64,000 nucleotides of DNA from Pomphorhynchus laevis (GCA_012934845.2 WNNJ02000053.1:1-64000); one strand, 5' to 3'. Numbered from the stretch's first letter, positions 1-10,990 are shown. Made by a program: numbers and translations. The notes: a model not told the origin generated them from the letters alone.

Positions 1-1620
1 AGCCGAAACGACTGATGGTAGTTCACCCTACTGATGAGTGCTGCCGGCTACCATCAGCTCGTCTAGGAGTGATAAGGAAGTCTGCTCTACTTGTAATCGA
101 ACTCCGGTTTTTGGCAACATTTACAATTATGAAACTGAAGCTTATTAGCTCCCGGAGCACAGTTTAACACACCCAGATATAAAATTATAAAAGTGTATCC
201 TCCACAGGATCCTGTGAGAAAGCAAGCAACGACAGCAAGTGAAATTCCTGCCGAATAAAATTAGGATGGTCCGGAAAGCACATGGTTAGTTTAAAGAGGC
301 TATGCCCATGCTACCACGTTAGCAAATTCTCGGAAATGCCTATTTAATATATCACAAGGCAGCCGAAACGACTGATGGTAGTTCACCCTACTGATGAGTG
401 CTGCCGGCTACCATCAGCTCGTCTAGGAGTGATAAGGAAGTCTGCTCTACTTGTAATCGAACTCCGGTTTTTGGCAACATTTACAATTATGAAACTGAAG
501 CTTATTAGCTCCCGGAGCACAGTTTAACACACCCAGATATAAAATTATAAAAGTGTATCCTCCACAGGATCCTGTGAGAAAGCAAGCAACGACAGCAAGT
601 GAAATTCCTGCTGAATAAAATTAGGATGGTCCGGAAAGCACATGTTTAGTTTAAAGAGGCTATGCCCATGCTACCACGTTAGCAAATTCTCGGAAATGCC
701 TATTTAATATATCACAAGGCAGCCGAAACGACTGATGGTAGTTCACCCTACTGATGAGTGCTGCCGGCTACCATCAGCTCGTCTAGGAGTGATAAGGAAG
801 TCTGCTCTACTTGTAATCGAACTCCGGTTTTTGGCAACATTTACAATTATGAAACTGAAGCTTATTAGCTCCCGGAGCACAGTTTAACACACCCAGATAT
901 AAAATTATAAAAGTGTATCCTCCACAGGATCCTGTGAGAAAGCAAGCAACGACAGCAAGTGAAATTCCTGCCGAATAAAATTAGGATGGTCCGGAAAGCA
1001 CATGGTTAGTTTAAAGAGGCTATGCCCATGCTACCACGTTAGCAAATTCTTGGAAATGCCTATTTAATATATCACAAGGCAGCCGAAACGACTGATGGTA
1101 GTTCACCCTACTGATGAGTGCTGCCGGCTACCATCAGCTCGTCTAGGAGTGATAAGGAAGTCTGCTCTACTTGTAATCGAACTCCGGTTTTTGGCAACAT
1201 TTACAATTATGAAACTGAAGCTTATTAGCTCCCGGAGCACAGTTTAACACACCCAGATATAAAATTATAAAAGTGTATCCTCCACAGGATCCTGTGATAA
1301 AGCAAGCAACGACAGCAAGTGAAATTCCTGCCGAATAAAATTAGGATGGTCCGGAAAGCACATGGTTAGTTTAAAGAGGCTATGCCCATGCTACCACGTT
1401 AGCAAATTCTCGGAAATGCCTATTTAATATATCACAAGGCAGCCGAAACGACTGATGGTAGTTCACCCTACTGATGAGTGCTGCCGGCTACCATCAGCTC
1501 GTCTAGGAGTGATAAGGAAGTCTGCTCTACTTGTAATCGAACTCCGGTTTTTGGCAACATTTACAATTATGAAACTGAAGCTTATTAGCTCCCGGAGCAC
1601 AGTTTAACACACCCAGATAT

Positions 1621-1629
<9 letters not shown>
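1..1629 (+). repeat. 360-bp tandem satellite with hammerhead-like elements
   Basis: Four complete 360-bp units starting at 1, 361, 721 and 1081, and a fifth from 1441 that breaks off at about 1629 into an (AT)n run. The units differ by only one or two bases each (for example near 612, 645, 1051 and 1298), so the array is young or well homogenised. Each unit contains a 13-bp hairpin with a 26-base loop, and hammerhead core sequences around and inside it (separate entry). The antisense strand has GAGTTCGATTAC (plus positions 94-105 in unit 1), a weak match to a Pol III B box. Two diverged copies lie antisense at 43.86-44.48 kb. Size, tandem arrangement and ribozyme motifs resemble the retrozyme-type repeats known in animals and the Schistosoma alpha satellite, but the sequence is not one I recognise. 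Confidence 0.95.
358..431 (+). ncRNA. Strand-shuffled hammerhead ribozyme, representative unit
   Basis: Order along the DNA: GGCAGCC (358-364), GAAA (365-368), CGA plus CTGATGGTAG (369-381), TT, CACCCTA (384-390), CTGATGA (391-397), GTGCTGCC (398-405), GG, CTACCATCAG (408-417), C, TCG (419-421), UC (422-423), TAGGAGTG (424-431). Stem III is the 13-bp hairpin 369-381/408-421 with one bulged C. The loop segments 384-390 and 398-405 are complementary to the 3' flank (stem I, 7 bp and one bulge) and the 5' flank (stem II, 7 bp and one bulge). Exactly the seven bases CUGAUGA stay unpaired between them, and A15.1-U16.1 and C17 fall in the right places, so the predicted cut is 423^424. The order GAAA, CUGAUGA, GUC is not the canonical CUGAUGA, GAAA, GUC. 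Equivalent sets lie at 718-791, 1078-1151 and 1438-1511; the first unit lacks its 5' flank at the window edge. Activity is inferred. Confidence 0.6.

Positions 1630-1686
<57 letters not shown>
1627..1686. repeat. (AT)n microsatellite
   Basis: About 30 AT dinucleotides start inside the fifth satellite unit, at its AAAATTATA position, and end in front of the LINE. The satellite does not resume beyond it, so this marks a breakpoint. Confidence 0.95.
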
Positions 1687-1690
<4 letters not shown>

Positions 1691-1727
1691 TTTTCAAAAT
1701 TTATTTTTGATATCAATAACGAGGATA

Positions 1728-4400
1728 AATGGTCATTATTCTGTTATTATTATATTGAGTCCTTGCTCTTTGAAGAGTCCTTGCTCTTTTGAACTGCTTC
1801 TTCTAACCCGATCACTCTAGATCTCGCTATTATATACCGTCCTGGTTCATCTGATCCTACTTCCTTGATTTTTTACCAGACTCGCTGACCTTCTGTCCCA
1901 CTGTTCTTTGTGCTCAATTCCTTCAATCGTTCTTGGCGACTTCAACATCCGCCTCGACCGCCCCTCTTCCACCGAGTCCATCCAGTTCATCAACATTCTA
2001 TCCAACTATAACTACAAACCCATCTCCACTGCCCCCACACATATCCTTGGTGGGGCACTCGACATCATCGCTGTCCCCGATCATTTTGCTGCCTACACCT
2101 CACTGTCCATCTCCGATCCTGGTCTATCCGATCACTTTCTCGTCACCCTTGATCTCACTTTACAACCACACCCCTCCTCACACACCTACAATCCTACGTC
2201 GCCCTTGGAGAAATCTTGAACCTCTCCCTTCTCCGCTCTGCCTCACTCAAATCGTCTCTATCCTATCCCACAATAACATATTCATCTCCTCACGATCTCG
2301 CCTTTCTTTTCGACTCTGAACTCACATCCACTCTCGATATTCTCTTGCCCTTCAAGTCTCACCCACATCGTCGCTTGCACCGTGCCCCATGGTTTGACAT
2401 CCAATGCCTACTCTCAAAGCGTCGACTCCGCCATGCTTTTCGAGTCTATCACCGCTCTCTCAGACGTGATTTCCGCTCGATCACTCCGTCTTTCCGTGAT
2501 TCCTATCTTGCTCTTCGCCGGTCTCATCTCAACCTACTACGTACCAAATGCAACTCCTTCTGGCAGCATAAAATCATCACTTCATTCAACTCTAAGACTC
2601 TCTGGCATACTTTTAACTCAATCCTTGCTCGCTCCTCTTCGCCGTGCAACATCAATGCCAATGATTATTCGTCATTTCTCCAGACTAAAGTATCCACGTT
2701 GCTCTCTCACACCCCGGTCTCCATCCTATCCCACTCTGCCCAGTCTAGCCTCATCCTTCCGGAACTCTTTCATCTTCTCCCTGTCTCACCTACAGAAGTA
2801 TCATCTGTCCTCATGTCCTTGCCCAACAAAACCTCACCTGCCGATCCCCTGCCTACTCACATATTAAAATCTATATGCTCATCGATATCCCCATTTCTCA
2901 CAACCTTGTTTAACTCGTCCATCCGCAGTCGTATCTTCCTTTCACACTGGAAATCCGCAATCGTTCGTCCCCTCCTTAAGAAACAATCGCTCGACCCCTC
3001 CTTTCCTTGTAGCTATCGCCCCATTTCACTACTCCCTACTCTTTCTAAGCTCTTAGAACGCCTCATCTTAATACAGATCAACCCTTATCTCTCCCCATCC
3101 AATCTGTACCCTCCTTTCCAATCGGCTTTCCGCTCTAATCACTCCACAGAAATCGCCTGCATGAAAGTTTACAACGACTTACTCATTTCTCGAGACAAGG
3201 CTCTATATAGTGTTCTCATCTCTCTCGACCTCTCCTCCCGCCTTCGACATTGTCGACCACTCTGTCCTCCATTCTCGCCTTCGTTATGATTACGGCTTTT
3301 CTTCAACCTCCGTAGCATGGTTTGCCTCATATCTATCCGACCGTTCCTTTCGCGTCTGTTCTAATTCATCATCCTCCCCTCCCATCCCTATTTTTTTGCG
3401 GGGTCCCACAAGGTTTTGTCCTAGGTCCCCTGCTTTTCTCTCTTCTGCTTGGCGATCTCTCTCCGTTTATCAAACCTTACTCCTTTAACGTCATGCAATA
3501 CGCCGATGACATTCTCATATATGATCATGCACCCTCCCATCGCATACACGATATCGCAATTTCTGCCTCCAACTGCCTTTCTTCTATCTACGAACGTCTC
3601 TCCAATCTCCATCTCGTTCTAAACCCTGACAAGTCGAAAATAATGTGGATCCTCTCCGTAAACCAAACATATCTCCTCCCACTATATCTTTTGACTCATA
3701 ACTCATCTCTATAGTACACAATCTCACTTTCTTAGGCTTCCATTTCGATGATCACCTTTCCCTTAAACCCTTCGTCCGTGACAAGGTCCGCTCGTCTAAC
3801 TTAATTATCCGTGACATCCGCCGTATCCGCCCCCTTATCGACTTCCCTTCTTGTATGTCTCTTCTTTCATCGCATCTTTTCCCTAAAATCGATTACTGCC
3901 TTAGCATTTTTACAAATTCTCCAAAATCCATAATCCTACCCCTACAACGCATAATCAACTCCGCTGTTCGTGTGTTCTTTCGTCTCCGTCACTTCGACAA
4001 CACATCCACATATCTTGCGCAACTCTCCTGGCCCACCATCCACATCCGCATCAAACTCCGTCTTCTTCTCGTAACTTTTCGTCTCAATGCTGTCGGCTCC
4101 CCATTGTTCATCAGCCTTCCTTTCTTAGACGACACTCGACCCAGCTCTCTATCGCCGCTTTCCCGTCATACCCACTTACTCCACGTTCCCAATTACTCCA
4201 AGAACTACGGTATCCGATCCTACCTCGTCGCCGCCTCACTCGCCTGGAATCAATTTCCTCTCGACGAATGCCACACTCCCTCGTTTATCACATTTGAACA
4301 CCTCCGTTCACACCTTCTCGACACATTATTTACAGTTTTTTGTTGTGGTCATGTAAGCGTGCGCTGGCACGCATTTGCCACGTTAAAATAAATCTTTTTT
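1728..4400 (+). mobile_element. CR1/L2-like non-LTR retrotransposon, 5'-truncated and decayed
   Basis: A LINE ORF2 read on the plus strand in several frames. The apurinic-type endonuclease part has VLGDFN (1929-1946) and a DHFLVTL end near 2130. The reverse transcriptase follows with YRPISLLPTLSKLLER (about 3015-3060), FQSAFRSNHSTE (about 3117-3152), the FDIVDH block (about 3245), GVPQGFVLGPLLF (about 3400-3440) and YADD (3499-3510). A conserved post-RT tail runs to a stop near 4391, where AATAAA overlaps the 3' end. Frames change near 2216, 3240, 3400 and 3720, so no intact ORF2 remains. The N-terminal endonuclease and any ORF1 are missing. Base composition is much richer in C than the surroundings. 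The sequence near 1728 matches the start of the second copy at 12.85 kb, so both may derive from the same truncated or internally promoted form. Confidence 0.9.
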
Positions 4401-4814
4401 ATTAGACTTCGAACGTGATATGTGATTTTGTGTGATCATTGGTTGTTCCATGTCTGCTACTCCAAAGCCAAGAGTCCCTAATAAACTATTAAAATATATA
4501 TTTATCTATTATGAATTAATTATTAATTAATCATTAATTATCACTGAAGAAGCTTGGAGATAAAATAAATACAACTTAAAAGATTCGATTATTCTCTAAA
4601 CAGGAAATGTTAAAAATAGTTAGTACGGAATAAATTACTGATAAATTAGCAAAATAATTTCATCTAAAGATGTTTAACACTTTTTAATGACAGTAACCAA
4701 GAACACATAACTTATTTTTATTGTTTGTTCAAAATAGAAGTAAAACTTTCTGATTATAATTAACTGCTTACAATATCCTGTTCATTTTAAATAGTCGATA
4801 TACTGATCCATTAT

Positions 4815-4985
4815 TGATAAATAATTATTGAGCTGGATTAAAATAAAGAAGAAATTATTTTTGATATTTCGCTAACTTCTGTTAGCATCTTTAGAAAATT
4901 ACATCTGAAGATGCTAACAGAAGTTAGCGAAATATCACAAAAAAATCCTCTTTACTTTGATCCAGTTCTAATAATTATTTATTTC
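4815..4985. mobile_element. Foldback/MITE-like inverted repeat
   Basis: Two arms of about 70 bases (roughly 4819-4892 and 4910-4982) are inverted copies. The inner 29 bases, starting GATATTTCGCTAACTTCTG, are perfectly paired around a 16-base spacer. The outer part has a few mismatches. There is no coding content; it is probably a small non-autonomous foldback element. Target-site duplications were not identified. Confidence 0.7.
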
Positions 4986-5940
4986 TTGTTCAGTTCGATT
5001 AGCTCGTTGAACTTTAATTAGAGAGCAACTATTCGAACATGCAATTCTTTTTTGAATATACAGCAAACTAACTACAAACAACATTGGATAGACCAAAGCG
5101 GCCATCAAGGCGATTTCGATCAACCGGTTTATCTCCAGTTAATTTTTGTCATAAATTTCTAGAATTCTTGCAACCTGACCCATTTATTTCCGCTCACACA
5201 GTACAATGCATTTTGACCTTTTGCACGATGCTTGAACTAACTGTTTCGACACAACTCATCGAAGAACACAGTCTGTTAGCTTGTATATTTCGTAGTGTCA
5301 TATGGTCGAGTTTTTATTTTATTTTATCTTGTATAAAATGTAGTTTGGTTACGCTTGGCGACGTAATTGACTGTACATTAAAATTCGATCGTTCAAAGAA
5401 GCGGGCTGGACGTGTTAAAATTAAAACCACGATATTTGATTGCACACAGACGAACATTTTGTAAACAAACCCACTGAAATTGTGCAACCAGTGATGTAAT
5501 GTGTAATCGATACTTATTTGATTTTACGTCTGTATTCAGATCACAATCGGACGGTAAGGCAATCATCGACGACAACCATCGACGACAACCATCGACGACA
5601 ACCACCGACGACAACCATATACAGTCAAATTTGAAAATGGGTAAAAAGTCGAGACATTGCAAGAAAAATGACCCGAAGTACGAAAAGGTACAAGTTGGCT
5701 ACGACAATCATGGTTGCTTGAACTGGACGATTTTAATAGTGCCGGTTGGTGTCCCAATCACCTTAAATGTACGTTTCTTATGTGCTACATGCGTCATTGA
5801 CATCCTACGCAGGGAGGTAGAATAACTACAAGTACTTGTAAATACAATACGAAATCATCTTGTCATGACAAGTGTCCAAAAATGTTCATAATGAGGAGGT
5901 ACAGACTCTGTCAAAATCAGTCGAGATCGTCAATGATTCG
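4986..5940 (+). other. Spacer with two open frames of doubtful meaning
   Basis: Plus-strand frames of 126 codons (from 5084, non-ATG start) and 108 codons (from 5499) lie here. Neither shows a family motif I recognise. The second runs through a 13-bp tandem repeat at 5567-5616, whose unit is not a multiple of three, which argues against a conserved protein. The base composition is less A+T-biased than the neighbours, so an old mobile-element fragment is possible. Confidence 0.3.
5567..5616. repeat. 13-bp minisatellite
   Basis: Four copies of CATCGACGACAAC, the last with one change. Confidence 0.85.
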
Positions 5941-5949
5941 AACACAGAT

Positions 5950-6136
5950 ATTGCCTCATATCAATATATTTTATATCAACATATTTTATATCAATATATT
6001 TTATATCAATATATTTTATATCAATATATTTTATATATAAAAATATCAATATATTTTATATCAACATATTTTATATCAATATATTTTATATCAATATATT
6101 TTATATCAATATATTTTATATCAACATATTCTATGT
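5950..6136. repeat. AT-rich minisatellite
   Basis: About eleven copies of a 17-base unit close to ATATCAATATATTTTAT, some with CAACAT in place of CAATAT and one short interruption near 6040. It makes a meaningless open frame on the plus strand. Confidence 0.9.
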
Positions 6137-6345
6137 AATGATATTGGCTTTCTTCAAAATCATTTAAATAATTTAATAGATACATGTTTAAACTAGGTTA
6201 CTATAAAAATAACATCAAGCAGAAAATAGTAAAATATATAAATCAACACAATAATATAAAGAATAAATTTAAACTCTTAAGTGGCAAATTTTTATGGATG
6301 GATAATAAATAATATACTTTGTATTAGAATAAGATACTAGATAGT
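6130..6345 (+). mobile_element. Penelope-like element 3' remnant
   Basis: The stretch that reads approximately NDIGFLQNHLNNLIDT (about 6138-6185), and the bases after it up to 6345, match 58.24-58.59 kb. There the same segment also precedes a copy of the tail repeat described next. This ties the tail repeat to the 3' end of a local Penelope-like element. Only a short C-terminal scrap is left, with several disablements. Confidence 0.55.
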
Positions 6346-6690
6346 TTTATCAGAGGAAATACATCATTAGAATGTATTTGGCCCTGCTGCCATGTTGGTT
6401 AGAGGAGTTAGGGGCCGAAACCTGATAGCATAGCAGTTCCTCCTGATAACCTCTAATTCTTATTCTGATACAAAGTCTGTTATTTATTAGTCAATTCATA
6501 AAAATGACGTTTATTTTAAATTTCAATTTTTTATTTTAACTTGATTTAAATTATAGAAAATCTAAAAACAATTATTAATTTTATTATTTAATTATTAAAT
6601 TTTGATTTAGCATTATTATGTTTTGTTTATTTTATAATTATATTAAATACGTAGACTCAGTTAGCTGATTTAATTTGTTTAAATAAGTTA
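6345..6690 (+). repeat. PLE tail repeat with hammerhead-like pieces
   Basis: Most complete copy of a dispersed repeat that starts near CAGAGGAAATAC and ends near GTAGACTCAGTTAGCTGAT. Inside are GGCCGAAACCTGATAGCA, a CATAGCAG hairpin arm, and TTCCTCCTGATAACC (CTGATGA in other copies). Other copies in whole or part lie at 7985-8130, 15765-16090, 30585-30850 and 58595-58930 on the plus strand, and at 11065-11310 and 23750-23900 on the minus strand. No protein is encoded. In all copies GAAAC precedes CTGATnA by about 21 bases, the same order as in the 360-bp satellite. Confidence 0.75.
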
Positions 6691-8560
6691 TTTAATTAGT
6701 TTTAAATATATGGTTTGAACAGTTGCACGAATTTTGCTGCTTATTCTTTAACTTAGCCTTCATTACAAACCCTTAAAATTGTCTTCTTGTCTTTGATGCA
6801 TAGAACACTTTGTATTGTTAAAGCGGATAATACTCTTAAAGCAAATTGATGGTATGTCCTGCTTTATTCCTGTATGTTCCAAAATATATTTGAGACATAT
6901 ACACAACTAGTTATTGGCGGAGACAGTTGGTCATAACCTAGAGGCTTAACCTCATGAAACTCCTCGGCAATAACTGCGTTTTTGTCATGGTGACAATTCT
7001 TCTAATTGCTACCATAATATACTAGTTTCTTCGGTATGTCAAAAGTGGTTTAATAAAGATGCAAATTTTGTTGGTAACTCAGATCTATTTAAAGTATAAT
7101 TCCTACACAGATTTATCCGTCGTATGAATATTACGTAAATAACAAAAAAGTGAGCTACTAGTTCACCCAAGTCCAACATTAAGATTTACAAATATATAGT
7201 GGATCATACTGACGGTATAAGAATTCGTTACATACATGTGGTCACTTAAATTTTCGTGAAAGATTCAGTTTCTGGTAATATTTAATTATTGACCACGCCT
7301 AGTAGATCGCCTTGTTGAAGTGGAGGAATGTCGACGTGCCCTCTATTATCTGAGGTATTTCTGTCACTTAAACATTTGAAATTTTCTTATGCGACTAGTT
7401 GAATTCGGCTCCCGGTTATTCTCTGGACTGATCAGAATAACAAGAAACTATGAAAGCTTTGTTTGTACAGACATCGACATAACTTTGCAGTACATCATTA
7501 TGCCTATTTTGGACTGTGGGGTATATGTTTTGATTGATCCAGCTGAAATTTGCTTGATCGAACATTATTGCTGCAAAGCAAATGTGTGAAACTTACGAAT
7601 TGACTTGGCATGAATTGATCTGAGAAAGTTATAGTTTGAGAATTGAAGAGTAATTTCAATGATGCATATGCAACATTTCCAAGTCAAAATTGATAAAAAT
7701 CTTATTAGGATCATCAGATAAAGATACATCTTTAATTTAACATGCCACAGTAATTGGAAATTCCTTTTTGTTACATTCTGATGGTCATCATTTAAAAATA
7801 ATGAATTTCGTGATGCTTTAAGCGGCACGTATGTTCTAAGGCCATCGAATCTTAAATATCTTACGTGTTCTTGTGGTACTCCAGTCGATTCGAGTTATGT
7901 ATATTATGTAAGGAAGGTTTTTTGTCGAGTATTAGACATAATGTGATCCGAAATTTATTTTTCCGAGAATTAAATAAATAAAAAAATTTCATCAGAGGAA
8001 ATACTTTATTAGAATGTATTAGGCTCCGCTGTTATGTTGGGTCGAGGAATATAGTCCGAAGCGTGATAACTTGGCAGTTCCTGATTATCTATAATCCGTA
8101 TTCTTATACAACCTCTGTTATATGATTAATATATAATATTAATATTATATATTAATAATAATATAGTAATAATAATTAATAGTAATATTAATATATTAAT
8201 ATTAAATCTTATATAATTATTATTTAGTTTTGAACATACAAAATCAAAAGTGTCAATTTGAGATTAGAACGGATGATTCTATTAAAATTATTTAAATTAA
8301 ATAAATATAGTATTTGAATTTTACTCTGTAAGTTAATCAATAGGAAAATGTAAAAATATCAATACTTCACTACTCTACAAGTTATATGATGTCTTTCTTT
8401 GAGTGATCTGTTTAAAAGAAACTTATATTTTTAACCGATTGGAATGGATCCAAATCAATTAATTTTTAAAATAATAGCCTTATTTTAAATTTGGAATTTG
8501 ATCGATACAGATTATAATTTGATGTGGATTTAGATTTTAAATTCAACTATAAATTAACAA
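6691..8560. other. AT-rich spacer with one degraded PLE tail repeat
   Basis: No gene seen. A partial tail-repeat copy lies at about 7985-8130. Short frames at 7389-7589 (+) and 7565-7828 (-) overlap, start at doubtful codons and show no family features. A TAATATTA-rich run occupies 8120-8220. Confidence 0.6.
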
Positions 8561-8584
8561 TTTGTTTTAGATATTTTACGGAAA

Positions 8585-9061
8585 ATGTCTACAATGGATA
8601 GCGTCCATTTGATTCGTGCATACGTTAATGAAGCTAGTCGCTACCTCGCTAAAATGACTGTTACTTATGGTTCAAAAAACGTTCAGAATGGAATTTTGCT
8701 TAGCAAAAGTGAAACAGCTCATTTCCCAAATATAAGTCTTGTGTTGATGCCTGGGTTACTTTACACACTAGCAATGGTTGATCCAGACGCTCCTTGTCCA
8801 GATGATCCAAAGTTTGGGCCTTGGTTACACTATTACGTTCATGACATTTCCTCTGAAAACAAAAAAGGAAAGGAAATATTGTCATACAGTGGTCCGTCAC
8901 CTCCACGCGGTACACATCATTATGTGTTTCTACTTTTTGTCCAAAAAAGTGGCCCAGTAAAGCCCACTGTGGACCGTCCAATGAATTTTCCATTAACAAA
9001 ATTTATTAATAACAACGATTTAGAACTGAAGGAATTATTATACTTCAAAGTAAAGGCATAG
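8585..9061 (+). CDS. PEBP-family protein (short)
   Basis: A single uninterrupted 158-codon frame. It carries the phosphatidylethanolamine-binding-protein signatures: YTLAMVDPDAP (residues 60-70), PWLHYYVHDI (79-88) and GPSPPRGTHHYVFLLF (103-118), the two loops that line the ligand or anion pocket. Family members bind phospholipids or act as kinase or protease regulators; which applies here cannot be told. Typical animal PEBPs have about 185 residues. This one has a short N-terminus before the first strand and ends soon after NFPLTKFINNND, lacking most of the usual C-terminal helix region. The ATG at 8585 is chosen because a second Met follows three codons later and no upstream in-frame coding looks conserved. 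A TTTGTTTTAG tract just upstream (about 8561-8570) could be a splice acceptor for a 5' UTR or an N-terminal exon. It is intact, so probably functional or only recently silenced. Confidence 0.85.
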   Translation: MSTMDSVHLIRAYVNEASRYLAKMTVTYGSKNVQNGILLSKSETAHFPNISLVLMPGLLYTLAMVDPDAPCPDDPKFGPWLHYYVHDISSENKKGKEILSYSGPSPPRGTHHYVFLLFVQKSGPVKPTVDRPMNFPLTKFINNNDLELKELLYFKVKA

Positions 9062-9735
9062 GTTAACGCTACGCATTTAGAACTACTTGTTTTGAAATTA
9101 TATTGATTAATAAATATAGATCTTTGAATACTAATTTATATTCATTTTCGAAGATGAGGCGAATTACATTCAAAAATTGAAATAAATTGTTAATTCTTTT
9201 GATTTTCAATTTACTGTGTCATTCCTTTCAATTTACAATTTATACTTTAGTTGCAAATATTACAAAATAATTTCCAGGTCGACTAGGAATTATATTTTTT
9301 TAATGGATCTATAAAGTTTATAGTATTATAACATAACATTGATGTCACGTAGTCTTGGTAATTTGGAGAGAGTAAAACTGCACTAATAAATAAACTTTTT
9401 CAATTGAAATTTTTTCTTTAATAAAAAAATATTACATTTCCGTTCATTTTTGATCATCCATATATCTTTATTTTTCTACAAAAAATACAATAATAACATA
9501 ACCTTTGCGATATTTTACAGATTGTTTTACGGATGTAAACGTTAATTAAATTGTTGAAGTTTTCCTTCTGTAATTTATTAAAAATTAGTAATAAATTTAA
9601 TTCCATGTAATTCAAAACAATGCTTTTAATTGAATTACAATGTTTCGTGGTATCTATTGCTAACCTCTTTAGATTTACCTTATAAAGTGAATCTTACGGA
9701 AAAGAACTTTTCCATAAAAAACATTTTAAGAACTT
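9062..9735. other. AT-rich spacer
   Basis: 3' flank of the PEBP gene. AATAAATAT near 9108 could serve for polyadenylation. No other feature seen. Confidence 0.5.
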
Positions 9736-9737
9736 TT

Positions 9738-10715
9738 AGGTCCGAAAAACGTAAAAGGGAGGTATTGGATAAGTAGCTGATGCGGTCCACAAATACTGAA
9801 ATGTAGAGTACTGCTGTTGGTTTATAGATATGATTGAAGCAGCTAGGAGTATTAAAATAGTCATCAAAATTTCAATAGTAAAATGACTGCAGAGGCATAT
9901 CAGCTTAAAATTAGGAGACAAACTATGGATGACTAGCAATTAATTGTAAAAGTAGGTAGGTTTTCAAATTGAATGTAGTACCTTCCTCTACCAACGCTGA
10001 TTTAATTTGAAATCAGGAAGGATTTCAATTAAATTTGCAAAATGTAAGACGAGTCTTTTATTAAATCTAAATGCCAATTAAGCAAACGAGTCCAGTGATC
10101 GTCAGCAAACATTGAAAGAAACGACACGTGAAATGTGGGCACGTAATATGTAGGTATCGTGAAATGCTTGAATCAGTAGTTGCTGAGTTCCACCAATACT
10201 GAAATGTAGCGTCCTGCTGTTGGTTTATGGATAGAATTAAAGCAGTATGCAGAATAAAATAGTAATCAAAATTTCAGTGGTAACAATGACTGCACAGGTA
10301 TATCAACTTAAAATTAGGAAGCAAACTATAGATGACTAGTTTGATAATATCAATTAATTGTAAAAATAGGTAGGTTTTCAAATTGAATGTAGTATCATCC
10401 CCTACCAACGCTGATATAATTTGAAATCATAAATAATTTGAATTAAATTTGCGAAATGTAAGACGAGTCTTTCATTCAATCTAATTGTCAATAAAGAATA
10501 CTAGTCGAGTGTTGTCAGCCCACATTAAAAGGACTGAAAAACATTGAATAGAGGTATTAGATCAGTAGCTGATTAGGTCCACCTATATTGAAATGTAGCA
10601 TATTTTTGTTGGATTATAGATAGGTTAAAACAGCTAGGATGATAAAATATTCATTTAAATTTCAACGGTAACAATTACTCCATAATAGCTTAAAAGGGGA
10701 ATACAAAATTTGCTT
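9738..10715 (-). repeat. 390-bp repeat array, antisense (left arm of a large inverted repeat)
   Basis: About two and a half head-to-tail units. Landmarks recur at 9884, 10289 and about 10673 (antisense form of CCTGTGCAGTCATTG). The part 9738-10560 is nearly identical to the reverse complement of about 17960-18790, so the two arrays form an inverted repeat separated by about 7.4 kb. The unit includes ACCAACAGCAGTACGCTACA and GCAAATTTAATTGAAATC and encodes nothing. A 67-codon antisense frame here has an almost identical partner at 18582-18788 only because the DNA is repeated. Confidence 0.9.
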
Positions 10716-10839
10716 TAAACGATTGGAAACATTAGAGACTATTTCACACGTTATTTAATAGCAAAAATTTGAAAAAAATTTCATTTGAAATTTTCATTTC
10801 AATAAAATTATTTTGTAAATTTATAAAAACGAAGAAAGT

Positions 10840-10990
10840 AGTAAAATAGTTTAATTCCGAAAAAGTCACAATATTTAGATAGCTCCTACTATCATCTATA
10901 AAAAATTACAAACAGTTTTGAAATTTTTCTATAGATGATAGCAGTAGATATCGAAATATTGTAATCGTTAAATTTAAACCAATTCCTTCG
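10840..10990. mobile_element. Foldback/MITE-like inverted repeat
   Basis: Arms of about 40 bases (roughly 10869-10908 and 10920-10961) pair around a short spacer. The paired cores are CTATCATCTATA and TATAGATGATAG, with flanking matches to ACAATATTT and AAATATTGT. No coding content. Confidence 0.65.

Noticed and set aside
94-105. Pol III B box on the satellite's antisense strand
   Set aside because: Only the GTTCGA core fits, no A box at proper distance was seen, and it faces away from the ribozyme strand; noted but not called as a promoter.
1-1629. CRISPR-like direct repeats
   Set aside because: The whole 360-bp unit repeats with no unique spacers; it is a satellite.
5872-6138. 88-codon ORF rich in Tyr and Ile
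   Set aside because: It is the translation of a 17-base AT minisatellite.
9736-9939. 67-codon frame conserved with 18582-18788
   Set aside because: The similarity comes from the 390-bp repeat being present in both places; other units of the same repeat do not keep the frame.
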